Positions 11,626 to 23,000 of a DNA stretch of 64,000 nt are shown here, one piece after another. Position 1 is the stretch's first letter; every line of letters starts with the position of its first letter. The stretch is from Caenorhabditis remanei (taxonomy: Eukaryota > Nematoda > Chromadorea > Rhabditida > Rhabditidae). A model generated the notes under the pieces. That model did not search any database and had not been told where the DNA came from. It saw only the letters and a list, made by a program, of their open reading frames with translations. The DNA is taken from positions 17,651,717 to 17,715,716 of the forward strand of contig NC_071330.1 of assembly GCF_010183535.1 (NCBI RefSeq), written 5' to 3'. The position numbers and the translations under genes were made by a program.

Positions 11626-13460
11626 TCAGTTTCCAAACAGCTTCCGACGGCCACCTCGTTCTACTGAAATATAGAATTAAATTTTTTTTCAACCATCTTA
11701 CACTACTTACCCAATGAGATATAAGCGTTTTCTGAAATTTTCTGAAGAATTTTATTGATATCCCCAGTGTGTTCTAAACGGCGACGGTAGTCTGACGCAA
11801 GACGCTCGAAATCTGTTCTTTCGTGCTGAAAACGGAATTTGTCTATACAGAAATATATTATTTAAAAACTTACGTAGTTGAGTCTTGGCGGTGCTACAGG
11901 TCTACTTGTCATTGGAATTGGAGCCAATGTAGAATAGACTGGTGCTGTCACGGCAGATCTCGATTTTGTCACTTCTGGCTCTGTCAGGTCTAAAGGCGCT
12001 CCAGTAGCGAAATCCACCAACAAATCTCTATCATTCTCCTTCTCTCGGTCTTGTGAAGCAATCAGAATTCGCTTGTGAAGTGAAGCCTTCTGATTTTGTG
12101 TAGCAACATCTTCCTCATCATTTGCAACAAAAATCGGGAGATGAGTGAGGGAGGTTTTGATAGATCCTTGCGAGATTTCCTCAGATTCTAGCGGCTCTTG
12201 AATCTTCTTCTCCTGAAGTTTGATAGGGTGGTGCTTCAGATTGTTACGTTGGAGAAGTACTAAGTTGTTCTCCTCGCTTCGAATGTGCATTTGAGGTCTG
12301 AAATTTGAAATGATGTTACAGTAACTATCTGGAAACAAAGGAGTTTAAAAAAAACTCACGGTGCAGAAGTAGTTGCTTGTGAATAATCTTCTTCCTCTTC
12401 TTCTAAAAACTCTTCTGTTACCAAGTCGGTCGTTGTTGAAGTCTCTGTGGTAGTTTGTGGCGTAGTCGTTGTCAATACTACTGTAGTCGATTCAGTAACT
12501 GGTGTAGGCGCTTCTGTAGTTGTCGTTGTCTCTTCTAACTTCTTACTCATCAGTTTCTCCCTCACAACTTGCTCCACTCTCTCCACAATACTTTTTGTCT
12601 CTTCCTTGCTCAAATTCAACTTTTTGAATAGTTGAACCACCTCCAAATCTTCTGGAGATATAGTGGTAGTAGTGGAAGGAATCGGGTGAATTTCACTTTC
12701 CACTATACCCACGATCGCATCAGCTGCCACATTTCCTTTCTTTTGAATCGACACCGTTTTCACTCCTGCTAATGTCTTCTTTACAATATCTGTTCGTGCT
12801 GGAGCCTCTACAGTTCCATCTTTTTCACTTGGGGTTTCGTCTTTTTCACTTTCGGGAGCAGCCAATTCGCCTGGCTTCTTCTCGACTTCCTCGTCTTTTC
12901 CATACGTTCCAAGCTTGCTGGTTGAGCCTTCTGAAAATTTTGACACACAAAAATATATAAGATCAACGAAAAGTCTTACGGTTTGCGGTTTGTGGAGCAA
13001 ATGGATTGAACAGTGATGGGGCGGGAGGAAGAAGTGGTTCCGTTGGATTTGTTGGGATATGGAGTGGAGGAAGTGGATGGGGGTGGAGTAAAGCGTTGTT
13101 TAGAAGTAAGGCATCATTGATTTGCTGCTGTCTTCGGAGCATTTCTAGAAAGTGTCGTCGGTGAGCATCCACAAGGAGGTCGTTTGTCTGAAAATGAAGA
13201 ATTTAGTTTGATGTCTCTACCGTTTTGAATTTCGAAACATCATTTCATCGTTCTAAACCGGATTGTTGTAAAAGATAGTTTCGCAATTATGACAAAACAT
13301 AAACACAGTGACCTTTTTCCCCCATAGCTTTTAATTAAAGAAGAATGACGTCACTCACCAAGACTTGTGCGGATGGAGCGGAATTCTGAGGTGGTGGTAC
13401 TACTCGTTGGGCTAAGACGAGATCGATAAGCCAGGGAATCATGAACAGTTTTGCTTGCAT
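11626..13460 (-). CDS. Uncharacterised secreted Thr/Glu-rich protein, six exons
   Basis: Exons are 13460-13359, 13187-12980, 12930-12360, 12297-11874, 11825-11711 and 11663-11626, giving 485 aa. All junctions are consensus and phase-consistent. The N-terminus is a signal peptide (MQAKLFMIPWLIDLVLAQ). A Pro/Leu/Asn-rich linker with RRHFLEMLRRQQQ follows. Exon 3 is acidic/Lys-rich with a helical segment (LFKKLNLSKEETKSIVERVE). It is followed by a mucin-like Thr tract (repeated TTTT, TTTTEAPTP) that is likely O-glycosylated, and a poly-Glu run (EEFLEEEEEDY). Exons 4-6 are mixed polar with dibasic LHKR sites and end RGGRRKLFGN. Nothing resembles a catalytic domain, and there is no second membrane span, so a secreted or matrix protein is the simplest reading. 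Dibasic sites raise the possibility of proteolytic processing. I do not recognise the family. Confidence 0.75.
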
Positions 13461-16400
13461 TTTTCTGAAAAAGTGGAGAGGATAGTTATGACAAACGGAA
13501 CGATGGAACGGAACAATAGAAAACTGGAAAATATAAAAGTGTATATTTTTAAACAGTACTTATACACTAGGCCAAAAACGCAGCTTATATCATCTTTACA
13601 CGATTTCTGAACTCTCTGTATAAGCTGAAAACATCTAGAAGAAGGGATCAATTGAATCGTGTGACCGATTGAGAAGCATGTGATAGTAAATGAGGTACTT
13701 TAGCCGATTATCTCCTCCTTTCTCCCCCGGGTGTGTTAGTTGTGAATTGAATAAAAAATGATGATGATGATGAAGGGAAAACGATAAGTGTAATGATGAT
13801 GATGATGATCAAAGGGCACGAAATAAAGTACTGTAATGTTTATTTAAAATAAAATATTTTCACTTTTTCATGGGAATGAGGAAGTTGTAAACTTCTAGCT
13901 TGAGCTTGTTAGATATGTAACAGAAATGCTCCACGAAGTTAAAAGGAATACTATCATTAAAACAGAATAATACTATCATAAACACATTTTAGGAAATTAT
14001 TTCAGATCATGGTCAATGTCTCACTGAATCTTGGAATCCGAAAAAAATGGTATGAGAAAAGGGCAAAAGAGAAAAAGATGGGGCACACGATACGGTTTCA
14101 TTCGAAAAACCATCGAAGAAGCTGAGGAAGTGAGAGAAAAAGAGAAAGAGAACTGGTTGGTATGGAAATGTGAGAAGAGGAAAAAGATGTGACCAGCTGA
14201 CGATTTGCCTCTAAAAGAAAAGAAATGGAGAAAACAGAAAAAGAAGGGAAGGAAAAATGGAAAAATATGTAAGGGGAGATTGACGGATGATTGCGTAAGA
14301 GGCGCGGAGAATTAAGAAGAGGAATTAGAGGAATGAATCAAGAAGGCTAATGGATGGTTTTATTGAAACCGTAATGTAAGTTAGAGTAGGCACAGCCTTT
14401 CATGGCAAAACTTGATCTTGTATTTTTACTGCTGCTTGACTTTGATTTTAACCATCCAGAAATACAGAAAGTGAGCTAAATAATCTGTCAGTTTTTACGT
14501 ACCATAAGTTTCCAGTCTACCGTATTCCAGACGTCCCCGTTATTTGTTACAGACCGTCCGTCTTACTAGGGAAGATCATGGAGTCAGTTTGGAGTTTTTG
14601 GGACGTGACCTATATTTTTAAATAGCTGAGAAAACGCTGATTCCAAATATATACTCAGTTTTTGCCCTCTAGGTCTGGTATTCCAGAATTACAAGGTCAA
14701 AGTTCTGAAAAATGTCAAATTACGCAAAAATTGCTTTTTATCGAATACCAGACTTTGAGGGCAAAAATTAAATATATATTTGGAATTAGCGTTTTCTTTG
14801 CTTTTTAATGATTTAGGTCACGCCCCATAACTCTTGGTGGTCTTTCTAGTTAGATAGTTAGATAATATCAAGTGCTTCTCCAGACCAAAATAGGTACTTC
14901 TTCAAAAACGGATAGAGAAAATTAATTATAATGGAAATGCAAAGTTAAAACAAATATGAAGGCACCAATGTGTCTAGGCGATGTGATTGCACCAAAAACG
15001 TAATAATGCGCCCAATACCAAAAAACCTCCACATATCAGAAAAAATATATCACCCGTACTAACACGGACAACATATGATTCTCAATCTGAAACTGGAATA
15101 AAATGGTCAGTCAGAGGAGACAGTTGGGAGACACGCTAAAGTACTTAAAGAAACATGTGGAGGACGGGCGGCCCGCATTGTGTAGCGCCCCGCGCGCGCA
15201 TATCCTAATTGCGTAATACAGTTGAGAAGCAAGCAATGGCAAAAAAGGAAATAAAGGGGAGAGGGTGCGAACGAGTTTCATTCGAGGACTTAATCCTCTC
15301 ATCTTTAGGACACGAACATCATGTTCATTTCCGAGATCACTGGTGTGAGAAGAAGCAAAAAATGGATTTGGTGTTTTGAAACCTTTGAAACAAATCACAA
15401 CTCTATAGTTCAGTTTTAGCGGGGATTGGAGAATCAGGATTGTATTAGCGATCAGACAGTGAAAGACTGACTAGCCGCATACCAGAGTTCCATGGCATTC
15501 CGATATCCGACTTCCGGATAAGAAATCGCCATTTCCATGCAACGCTGCTGTCTAATGCTGTTTTTTGGGTTTCAGACCTGAAAAGTGTTTCTGAAATTTC
15601 GATAAATAATGACGTCTGCAAATTTTTAGATCAGGTAATCTGGTCACGCTCAATTTGGCAATGTAATGAGAGAGTCTATACATTTTTCTCTTATATTTGG
15701 TTATTCCTGAAACTTCTATTTCAAGTTAGACACTTCTTGCTTCAGATCCTATTTGGTGTCCACCGGAAATATTAAAATGTGTATGACTAATATCTGCCTG
15801 CCCGGTTTATTTAAAATAACAACAGCATAAAATTCTACCATTTATGCATTATATTTTCTCTTCCCTTTTTTCCATTGTTATCTTCCTTTGTTTTTATACG
15901 TTTTCTTCCCATTTTTCATCAATTTTCGATTACAAAAAATACTTCTCGGTTGGAAGTGTGTTATGTATAAAAAGCATTGTCAGGTCTTCTTTTATGAGAA
16001 TCTTTCTTTTTGGTTAACGTAAAAAATATTCCGTGAAAATCAAGTTATGCTAAAGTCGGTTCGTCATCTTTAGTCAAGTATTTCTGTCTGGGACCTTACT
16101 TAGAGAAACGTCATTCTTGATGCGTTAGGTGAACTGAACATGTGTTATCTGAAAACTGAGAATTACTAGAATGTTGCTTTATTTGTTATGTTGTTCTTTT
16201 CAATTTTTTCAACAGTTTCAGGATATTGAATGACAAGATTTAGTTATTTGAACAGTGCTGACCTTATATCAGTTATATCAACTTCGTTTGATTCGTGAGG
16301 TCTAAATGTTTTTCAGCTTTCGGAGTTCAGTTGGTAAAAAAACAGATAGGGAAAATCCTGCTCGGAAATTTTTATTTCATTTGTTAGCCAGGATCAGAAA

Positions 16401-17022
16401 ATGGTAAAATTAAATGAATTCAATAAGTTCCTATTTTGCTGGAGTCGTAAGGGAAATCTATTCCTTTTTGTCACAAGATCCCATTCTCATAAAGAGAAAC
16501 AGTTTTCTTTTCCTTAATATTGTCTTCCCATCTTTGGAGTGGTCGACCACGAACACGGTTAAAATCTAGTGGACATCATTCAGAAATCTTACGTGATACC
16601 TTCTGTTTTAGACACAACGGATACGAGCCCCTCGTGATGTCTACATAGTTCCAAGTAAAAAGGTCATAGGTTACAAACCAAATCAAGCTAACCTTAAAAC
16701 GTCCACCACCCACATTTCACACGTCTTCCTTCCTTCACTCCACCCATTTTTACTTTCATCGTGACAAAAACTCATCGAAGTGTGATGAAATCATTTTTCA
16801 AAAAAAAAACTCGAGAGAGGAGAGCAACCAACTTCAGTGAAGTGTACTGGTATTTGAATCTTTCTTCACACTCCGCCCTTTTCTTCTGAATCTTTTTAGA
16901 GATTAGTTTGCGTGCGCTTTTCTATAGTTTTTGTTTCGGTCATTCGTTTTGTTTCTCAAAACTCAAAGTTCTTCTTCATTTTTTTCTATTCCTGGAGACT
17001 ACAGAGTTCTACAGTCTTCAGA
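13461..17022. other. Intergenic region, divergent promoters
   Basis: About 3.6 kb between divergently transcribed genes, expected to hold both promoters. It has ATGATG microsatellites near 13757-13810, a family A palindrome at 14565-14852 and a GC-rich patch (GCGCCCCGCGCGCGC, about 15185-15200) in otherwise AT-rich DNA. The ORF at 15111-15398 (-) crosses that patch and shows no protein features I trust. Confidence 0.5.
14565..14852. repeat. Repeat family A palindrome
   Basis: Left arm: ACTAGGGAAGATCATGGAGT, GGGACGTGACCTATAT, GAGAAAACGCTGATTCCAAA, TATATACTCAGTTTTTGCCC. Right arm: the inverse order with TATATATTTGGAATTAGCG, AGGTCACGCCCCATAACTC and TTTCTAGTTAG. The element is about 290 bp with no ORF. 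Related copies lie near 18540, 26105, 33311, 34451, 35474 and 62100. Confidence 0.8.
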
Positions 17023-17515
17023 ATGCTTCGTGGTTTCTTGATCTGTTTCTTCTTGTTCGCAGCACTAGCCAGTGTCTCAAATGCGTATGTCTTGGACTAT
17101 GAGGTTCCAGAGAGAGTAAGTGAACGAGGAGTTGTTTTATATAAGGGTATCCTAGTCTTTAGATTTTCGTGCATTGTGTACATAATTTGGTTGATTAGAT
17201 TACTGCTTTTTTGACCTTAGTTGTTTTTTTTAGAGTTAAACAATACTAGAATACTATTGACCCGTTTCAGGAGAAAAAAAGTGTAGAACAAGTTAGTTCC
17301 CCAGTATCGTACTAAAATAGCAAAACCAGATAAATCATTATTTCCAGCAAGCCCGTGGAGACGTCCCATCGGTCTTCTTCTCTCCATTCCGTATGGTTGG
17401 AAAACGATCCCAATTCTATGGATTGTACAAGTGAGTCCCCTAGAATCATTGTCAGCTCAATATTTCTGACTTCAGACAACTTGGCAACAACAAGAGAGAG
17501 TCCTCGTTCGAATAA
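17023..17515 (+). CDS. Candidate neuropeptide precursor (predicted amidated FRMV-type peptide)
   Basis: Exons are 17023-17115, 17348-17430 and 17476-17515, giving 71 aa; introns have consensus sites and matching phases. Residues 1-21 (MLRGFLICFFLFAALASVSNA) are a clear signal peptide. A short spacer ends in RQAR, a furin-like site. It is followed by GDVPSVFFSPFRMVG-KR, SQFYGLYKQLGNN-KR and the tail ESSFE. A glycine immediately before KR is the classic amidation donor, so the predicted mature product is GDVPSVFFSPFRMV-NH2. The second peptide, between two KR sites, has no amidation glycine. An AATAAA lies at 17565-17570. The ATG at 17023 is preferred over upstream frames because it alone begins with the signal peptide. 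I do not recognise a named nlp or flp gene; it is not an FLP (no RFG). Confidence 0.8.
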
Positions 17516-17570
17516 TTTATCGTTTTGATTTTGCTGATAATATTTAACATCGCTTGTTTCTCGCAATAAA

Positions 17571-20040
17571 CACTTGTTGAAAAAAATTGTGGTTTTTTGT
17601 GAGTAACCTAGAATTGAAGTTTGGTCTCAAACCTCGACTTCAACATGATCCATAGATTCCATAACAAACATTTCCACGCGCCAGCCAAAAAACACTTTAA
17701 GAGACCATCATCATCATCGACAAGGCTCAAAAAATTAGAAATGGATGAGAATGAAGATAGGCGGACGGAAAAAAGTAGCGAAACACATGCAAAAATAATG
17801 AGAGATGCATGTATTCTTGGATGAGACACATTTCCGTGTGTTTTTTGGTAGAAGGATGTCTTGGTTTTTTATTCCTGCTTTAGTATATTGACACTGAATA
17901 TGTGGAAACACCGAGAATCCTAGAACCCAAGGCGACTAAAAAACCTTTTTTGGAAGCTCTTTATTCTCTAAATTTGTTTACACCATCATCTCGCAACATT
18001 TTGTCTCTGTGTGGCAAAATGTTAACAATCAAATTGCGAGAGACATTTTCAGAAAATAAAAACTCGTCATCGTCACCTTTTCATCAATTGTGTTTATTTT
18101 GCATCTTAAAACTTCTCTCACATCTTTTCCCTCCGTGTTTCCCTCTTTTACTATGCGGCATCGAGAAAAAACGGATGGGTGTGTCTTCTTTTCTCGTTTT
18201 GTACCCATCCATCACAATCATATGTAATTCTAAGTTACGAAATAGAACGACTAGGAGATTCTGTCAGAGTAATAATAATAACTATTAGTTTGTGTCTTCC
18301 AAGTATAAACGTTCTTAAGTGGTTAGGAAATAATTAGGAAGGAAAAATTTTCATGTTGACCTGACAATGAAATAATATCTGAAACTCGGATTTTTGCACT
18401 CTGAATAATTTTAAAATTGAAATTTCAAGTGTTTCCTACTTCAGCTCTGTAGACCTGCAATATTCTCGAAATTTTCGTTTTTTAAAAGTAGATCAAAAAT
18501 TTCCTTGCCATTCTTTTTTGGAGAATCGGAGAAACATGAAAGTTCTTAAATTTGACCTTGTTTTTCATGAATACTTAACTTCGGGGACAAAAACTGAATA
18601 TATGTTTTGAATCAGCGTTTTCTCAGCTGTCTAATGGTATATGCTACGTCCCATATCTCCACACTGACTCCATGACGTTCCCTAGTTAGTTTTATGGATT
18701 CGCTTTGCAAAAACTGAACTTAGATTTAGAAAAATTTGTAACAAGGTATAACATGTCTGCAATCAAAATTATCTCATAAAGTTGTTTTAAAATTATTTTC
18801 CACATGTAGCAACCACAATATTTCCAAAACTTGACAGAACCCGGCCAACTGGAACTTTCGCGTGCGTTCCCAATGTTCAAGAGTCCCTAGCCACTCAATC
18901 CTTACTCATTTCCTATTCTTTTTCTTCTTTCTTCTCTCCGCTCAGTCAACTCATTTGTATTTCACAAAGGTACCTTGTGGGGACCCTTTTGCTCTTCCTT
19001 CTATACATTCCCCCTTCTTTTCCCATATATTCCGTGTGCCTTTTGAGAGATAGAGAGGAAAAAGTGAAAAGAGCCAGAAGTAGTATGCGCTCGCGCTTTC
19101 ACTCATTGATTTGTGCATATTTTTAGTGTGTCTCCTCTTTTTTTCGCTGGAAAGTGAGAGAGAGAGCAGAAAAACGAGACCGCCCATGACTAGATCATCT
19201 AAAAAGCTTGACGTCTTCTTCTGATGAAGAGTGAGAGTGAGACGACAAAAAAACTCTATTTTTTCTTTGAAAGGGGGAATTTTCCTATCTGAGAGCAAGA
19301 AAGCAAGAAAGCCTTGAATTTTTGATGTTCTGGCTCGTGAATTCTGGATTCTTTTGGTTTTTAGTTTCTCCTTTCTTTTATTTTTTGTTTCACACCTTTT
19401 TTTCTCCGAACATTCTGGAAATTTTTACTATTCTGTCAAAATTTATGACAATCAGCTCCCTGAAGGGATTAAAACATCCATGAGCAAATATTAATTTTTA
19501 ATGACTACCGATCACTTACGCACATTGTTTGCGTATCTATCTGTCATGTATCCTCTTCAAAAATTAAGAGGCTGATAGTGAGTGAACTGTGGGAAATTGG
19601 ATCTAGTTTATGATTTGATTTTAGATTGGTGAAAGGGTAATTTTTGACCTTTACTCATACTTTTCACGGGTCGGAAAACTTTTTTTCAGTCCTAAATTTT
19701 TTTGAAGATGCTGAATTTATAACTTTCTTTCGTACTATTCAATTCAATTTTTGAAGTCGATGAAGGAAGAAGCATTCTCGAAAATTCTGGAAATTTCAGT
19801 CGGTTTGCATTATCGAAATATAGAAACTCATTTTAGAAGTAATTCGATTTTTTAATGTTAAAACTTTCGAATTATTGTAACGCGTTTCCAAAAAAGTTGA
19901 TTAGAACCACAGTGTTCTACAGTAACCCAGTACAAATAGAAGTTTGTAATTTTGATTTGTTCTTTCTTTTTCAGTTTTTCTTCTTTTCGACTCTACAAGT
20001 CTTTCCTCCCATTAAAAATATGTTTTCCAGATCTCCCGAG
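17571..20040. other. Intergenic region upstream of ptl-1
   Basis: About 2.5 kb, likely with the ptl-1 promoter and the 5' UTR or outron. The ORF at 17902-18288 (+) has no domain or splice support. A half copy of repeat family A ends at about 18689. Several 5-7 bp AG/CT-rich tracts occur between 19130 and 19300. Confidence 0.45.
18540..18689. repeat. Repeat family A, right half only
   Basis: It has CTTGTTTTTCATGAATAC, GGGACAAAAACTGAATATAT, GAATCAGCGTTTTCTCAGC and the end CATGACGTTCCCTAGTTAG. The left arm is missing, so it is a deletion derivative or has decayed. Confidence 0.65.
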
Positions 20041-23000
20041 ATGTCAACTCCGCAATCGGAATCATCTCCAACTAATCCCTCATCTGATTGTGAAAACGAG
20101 AATGAAACGCCAGATGAATCTCTGGTTGAAACGGTATGCACAGCTGCCATGTGGAGTACGTGTGAGCCAACACAAACACAAATGCTTTTGATGCTTTCTC
20201 TGGTCAAAATGGAAAAGACAAATATTTCAATTTCCATTTTCCCGTTCATCTCATTAAATCTCTCTTCTTTTATTTTCCTCCTCCCTCCCCCTTTCATCTC
20301 CGCTTCTCATTTGTCACTCTTTGTGAAAATTGGCAATCTGCCAAATGCACATTCATCTGTCATATGTTCTAGTTAGACATATGCGATTTCAAATGTTTTG
20401 AATTATCCTAAGGTCCAAAAATCATATCTCCTTATCGCAGTTATTCATATTCCCAACGCCAAAAAAATCTGGGCGTTGTCGCATTCTTGAACCGGAAGAC
20501 GGCTTTCTTCTCCTCTCTCTTTAATTCTTCTTTGATTAGTGAAGAAATCCATGAGAACATCGAAACGGAACGGGCGAGAGATGTCTAATGGGTGGTCTAG
20601 AAGGCCGGCGAAAAACAAAATTAGTTGTTGTTTGTGTGTGTATCTCTTCTTATCTCATGGAGTTTTTTTTTGACAGGAGATTGAATCTTGCTAGTCTTGT
20701 TAGGTTTAGAAAAGTTCTTATTCCCAAAAAGTTCCATTTTTTTAGAGCAGCCTTAGGATTATATTCATTTGAAAAAGTTAAATTACCAATCTGTATTTTG
20801 CAGGCTTGGAACGGGCCGGAAGAAGTAAAAATTCCTTTTATTTTCAAAATTTTCCGATCATTTGGAAAATTTTTTCTAAAAACTGTTGTTTGTAGCTTTC
20901 AAAGGATTTTAAGAAATATATTTGAGAAAAATAAAAAAGCTCAAAAATTTTAATGACCGAGACCGGGTCTCAGCCTTTTCGGTTTGGCCTGAAATTTTGC
21001 GAAAAAAATTCAAACTAAATTTATTGCACCAATTTTTACTAACTTGACCTATCGCATAGTTTACTCAACTTAACTCTTTACCTCAATCATCTGACTCGAA
21101 TCAAATCAGAGACAACAAGCAAAGTTGTTTGTGGTGTCCGCCTCTTTTCCTCTTTGTCCCTTGATCTACCTCCCGCAGTGATATTAGTTTTTTGTCTATC
21201 TCTCCCACCACAACCAATTTTCTTCCTCAATTCTCTCTCACTCGCTTCTTGAATTATTGACATAACGAGAAAAGAGAAAAGAAAAGACAGCAGCCAAAAA
21301 AATCAGATAATCGGTTTTTTTTCTCGCTCTGTTTGAATTGTTTGAATTTGCGTTTGAGTTTCTTCGCATCTAGTCTCTGCTCCCTTCCTCCACACACACC
21401 TTGATCCTTCTCAGAGACTCCTTTTGTAGTTAGTTCAACACACTTTTTCTACCTCTTGTGAACAACCTCCTCTTCTCATTCTTATTCTTCACATTTGAAT
21501 TAGAGGCAACGAATTGAGTGGGTATTCCCCCCTTAACGAAAATAGTGAGGAGCGTTATGGAGGCTTAGACATAAATAGTGTCGCGCCCTCAGAGACCTTC
21601 GTCTTCTTCTTCCGACAGTAATCATCTACACATCCACCGAAATGAGAATCCTTCCGACGTCTGTTTGAATGTGTGGTTATTCAGTTTCCCTCTTTTGGTT
21701 AGGGTGGTGAACCTCTAGGGTTTTGAACCCGATTTATCAGTGATACAGAACGGAACATTGAAAACTTTGTGTAACTCAGCTAGTTCTGTTCGCATCAACA
21801 AAATTTTAATACCATTAGAAAGCCCTTTTTCCATATAAATATCAATTAATTTAGTTTACTTGGAAAATAATTCTACAATCATCATTAGGGACATTTCCTT
21901 TAAGGGGGTTTAGCTGAAACTTTTTTTTCACGTGTATCTCAGTCAGATTTGATTTGTTTAGACGTGTGGAAAAATCACTGCTGCTCTATTCCAAAAATAT
22001 TGCACAATGTTTCCTAGAGGATCTATTATACTAGTATACTGCAAATACAGTAACTACGTTATTGACAACCACACTCTAATTAAGCAGCCATGATCTGGTT
22101 CTTTTTTGTAATTATACGTTAAACGCTTGATTAGACTAGGCGAAATAGAAATATGAACGTTGGGAGTCACTTTACAAAAACGCTTCAAACTATCTTTGAT
22201 GTGATTTTTATTTATTTTTCCTTCCTTAAAAACTGTAATAGCTCAAAAAATTTATATATAATGAAAACCACTTTCCGCATTAAAAATATTTGCTTTTGTT
22301 GTGCTATTCTACCTGCTCGCTCTTTATTCCAAAATGTTTCTTTAGCTTATTGTCATGGTCTCTGTGTGTTTTGTCAATTCTCGAATTCTCGCAACAAAAT
22401 ACAAATACACACTTATATTTTTTCTCGCTCTCCAGTCAAAATAGAGAAAAAACGCTGTTGAGGGCGACGAAAAAAAAAAACGCTAAATTTTTTATGGATA
22501 CTTACTTTTCTCCTTCGGTCTTCTGGAAGCCAGTTTTTTCTCAACTGACAGGGTCTCTTTTTCTTATTTGTTCCTGACAAATAAGTCACATGAGGTTTTT
22601 TAATTAGTAAAAGGAAAACTTGGAAAAACAGAACTTTTAAAGATTATTTCGATTTTTGGAGGGGAAAAATGCTCTTATCTAGTTGAATTAAACCTTCGAA
22701 AATGCAACATTATTGTTTTTATTAATTAAATTTTTTTTGCAATGACAACATTTTCAAATAGAATAAGGATCATAGTTATGTTTTCAGTCACAAACAGTTA
22801 AAAATCTATATTATTGCATGAATTCATTAACTATTTCATACCAAAGTGTCAGAAAAGGTTACTGAGAAAATTTGGCAATTTAGACCATATTTATTAACAT
22901 TTTCTCAACATTTTTTCTTTGAAAACCTCAAGAACAGTGTAGCTTCTGAAAGTCATTCATGTCACTAAACTAATAATGGTCCATATCATGACTTCTAAGA

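Noticed and set aside
17902..18288. ORF of 128 aa downstream of the neuropeptide gene
   Set aside because: No signal peptide, domain or splice support; Ser/Phe/Leu-rich composition typical of T-rich intergenic DNA.
22153..22577. Overlapping ORFs in the ptl-1 first intron
   Set aside because: Low-complexity Phe/Ser/Lys content, no acceptor/donor pair that joins them in frame, and no recognisable family.
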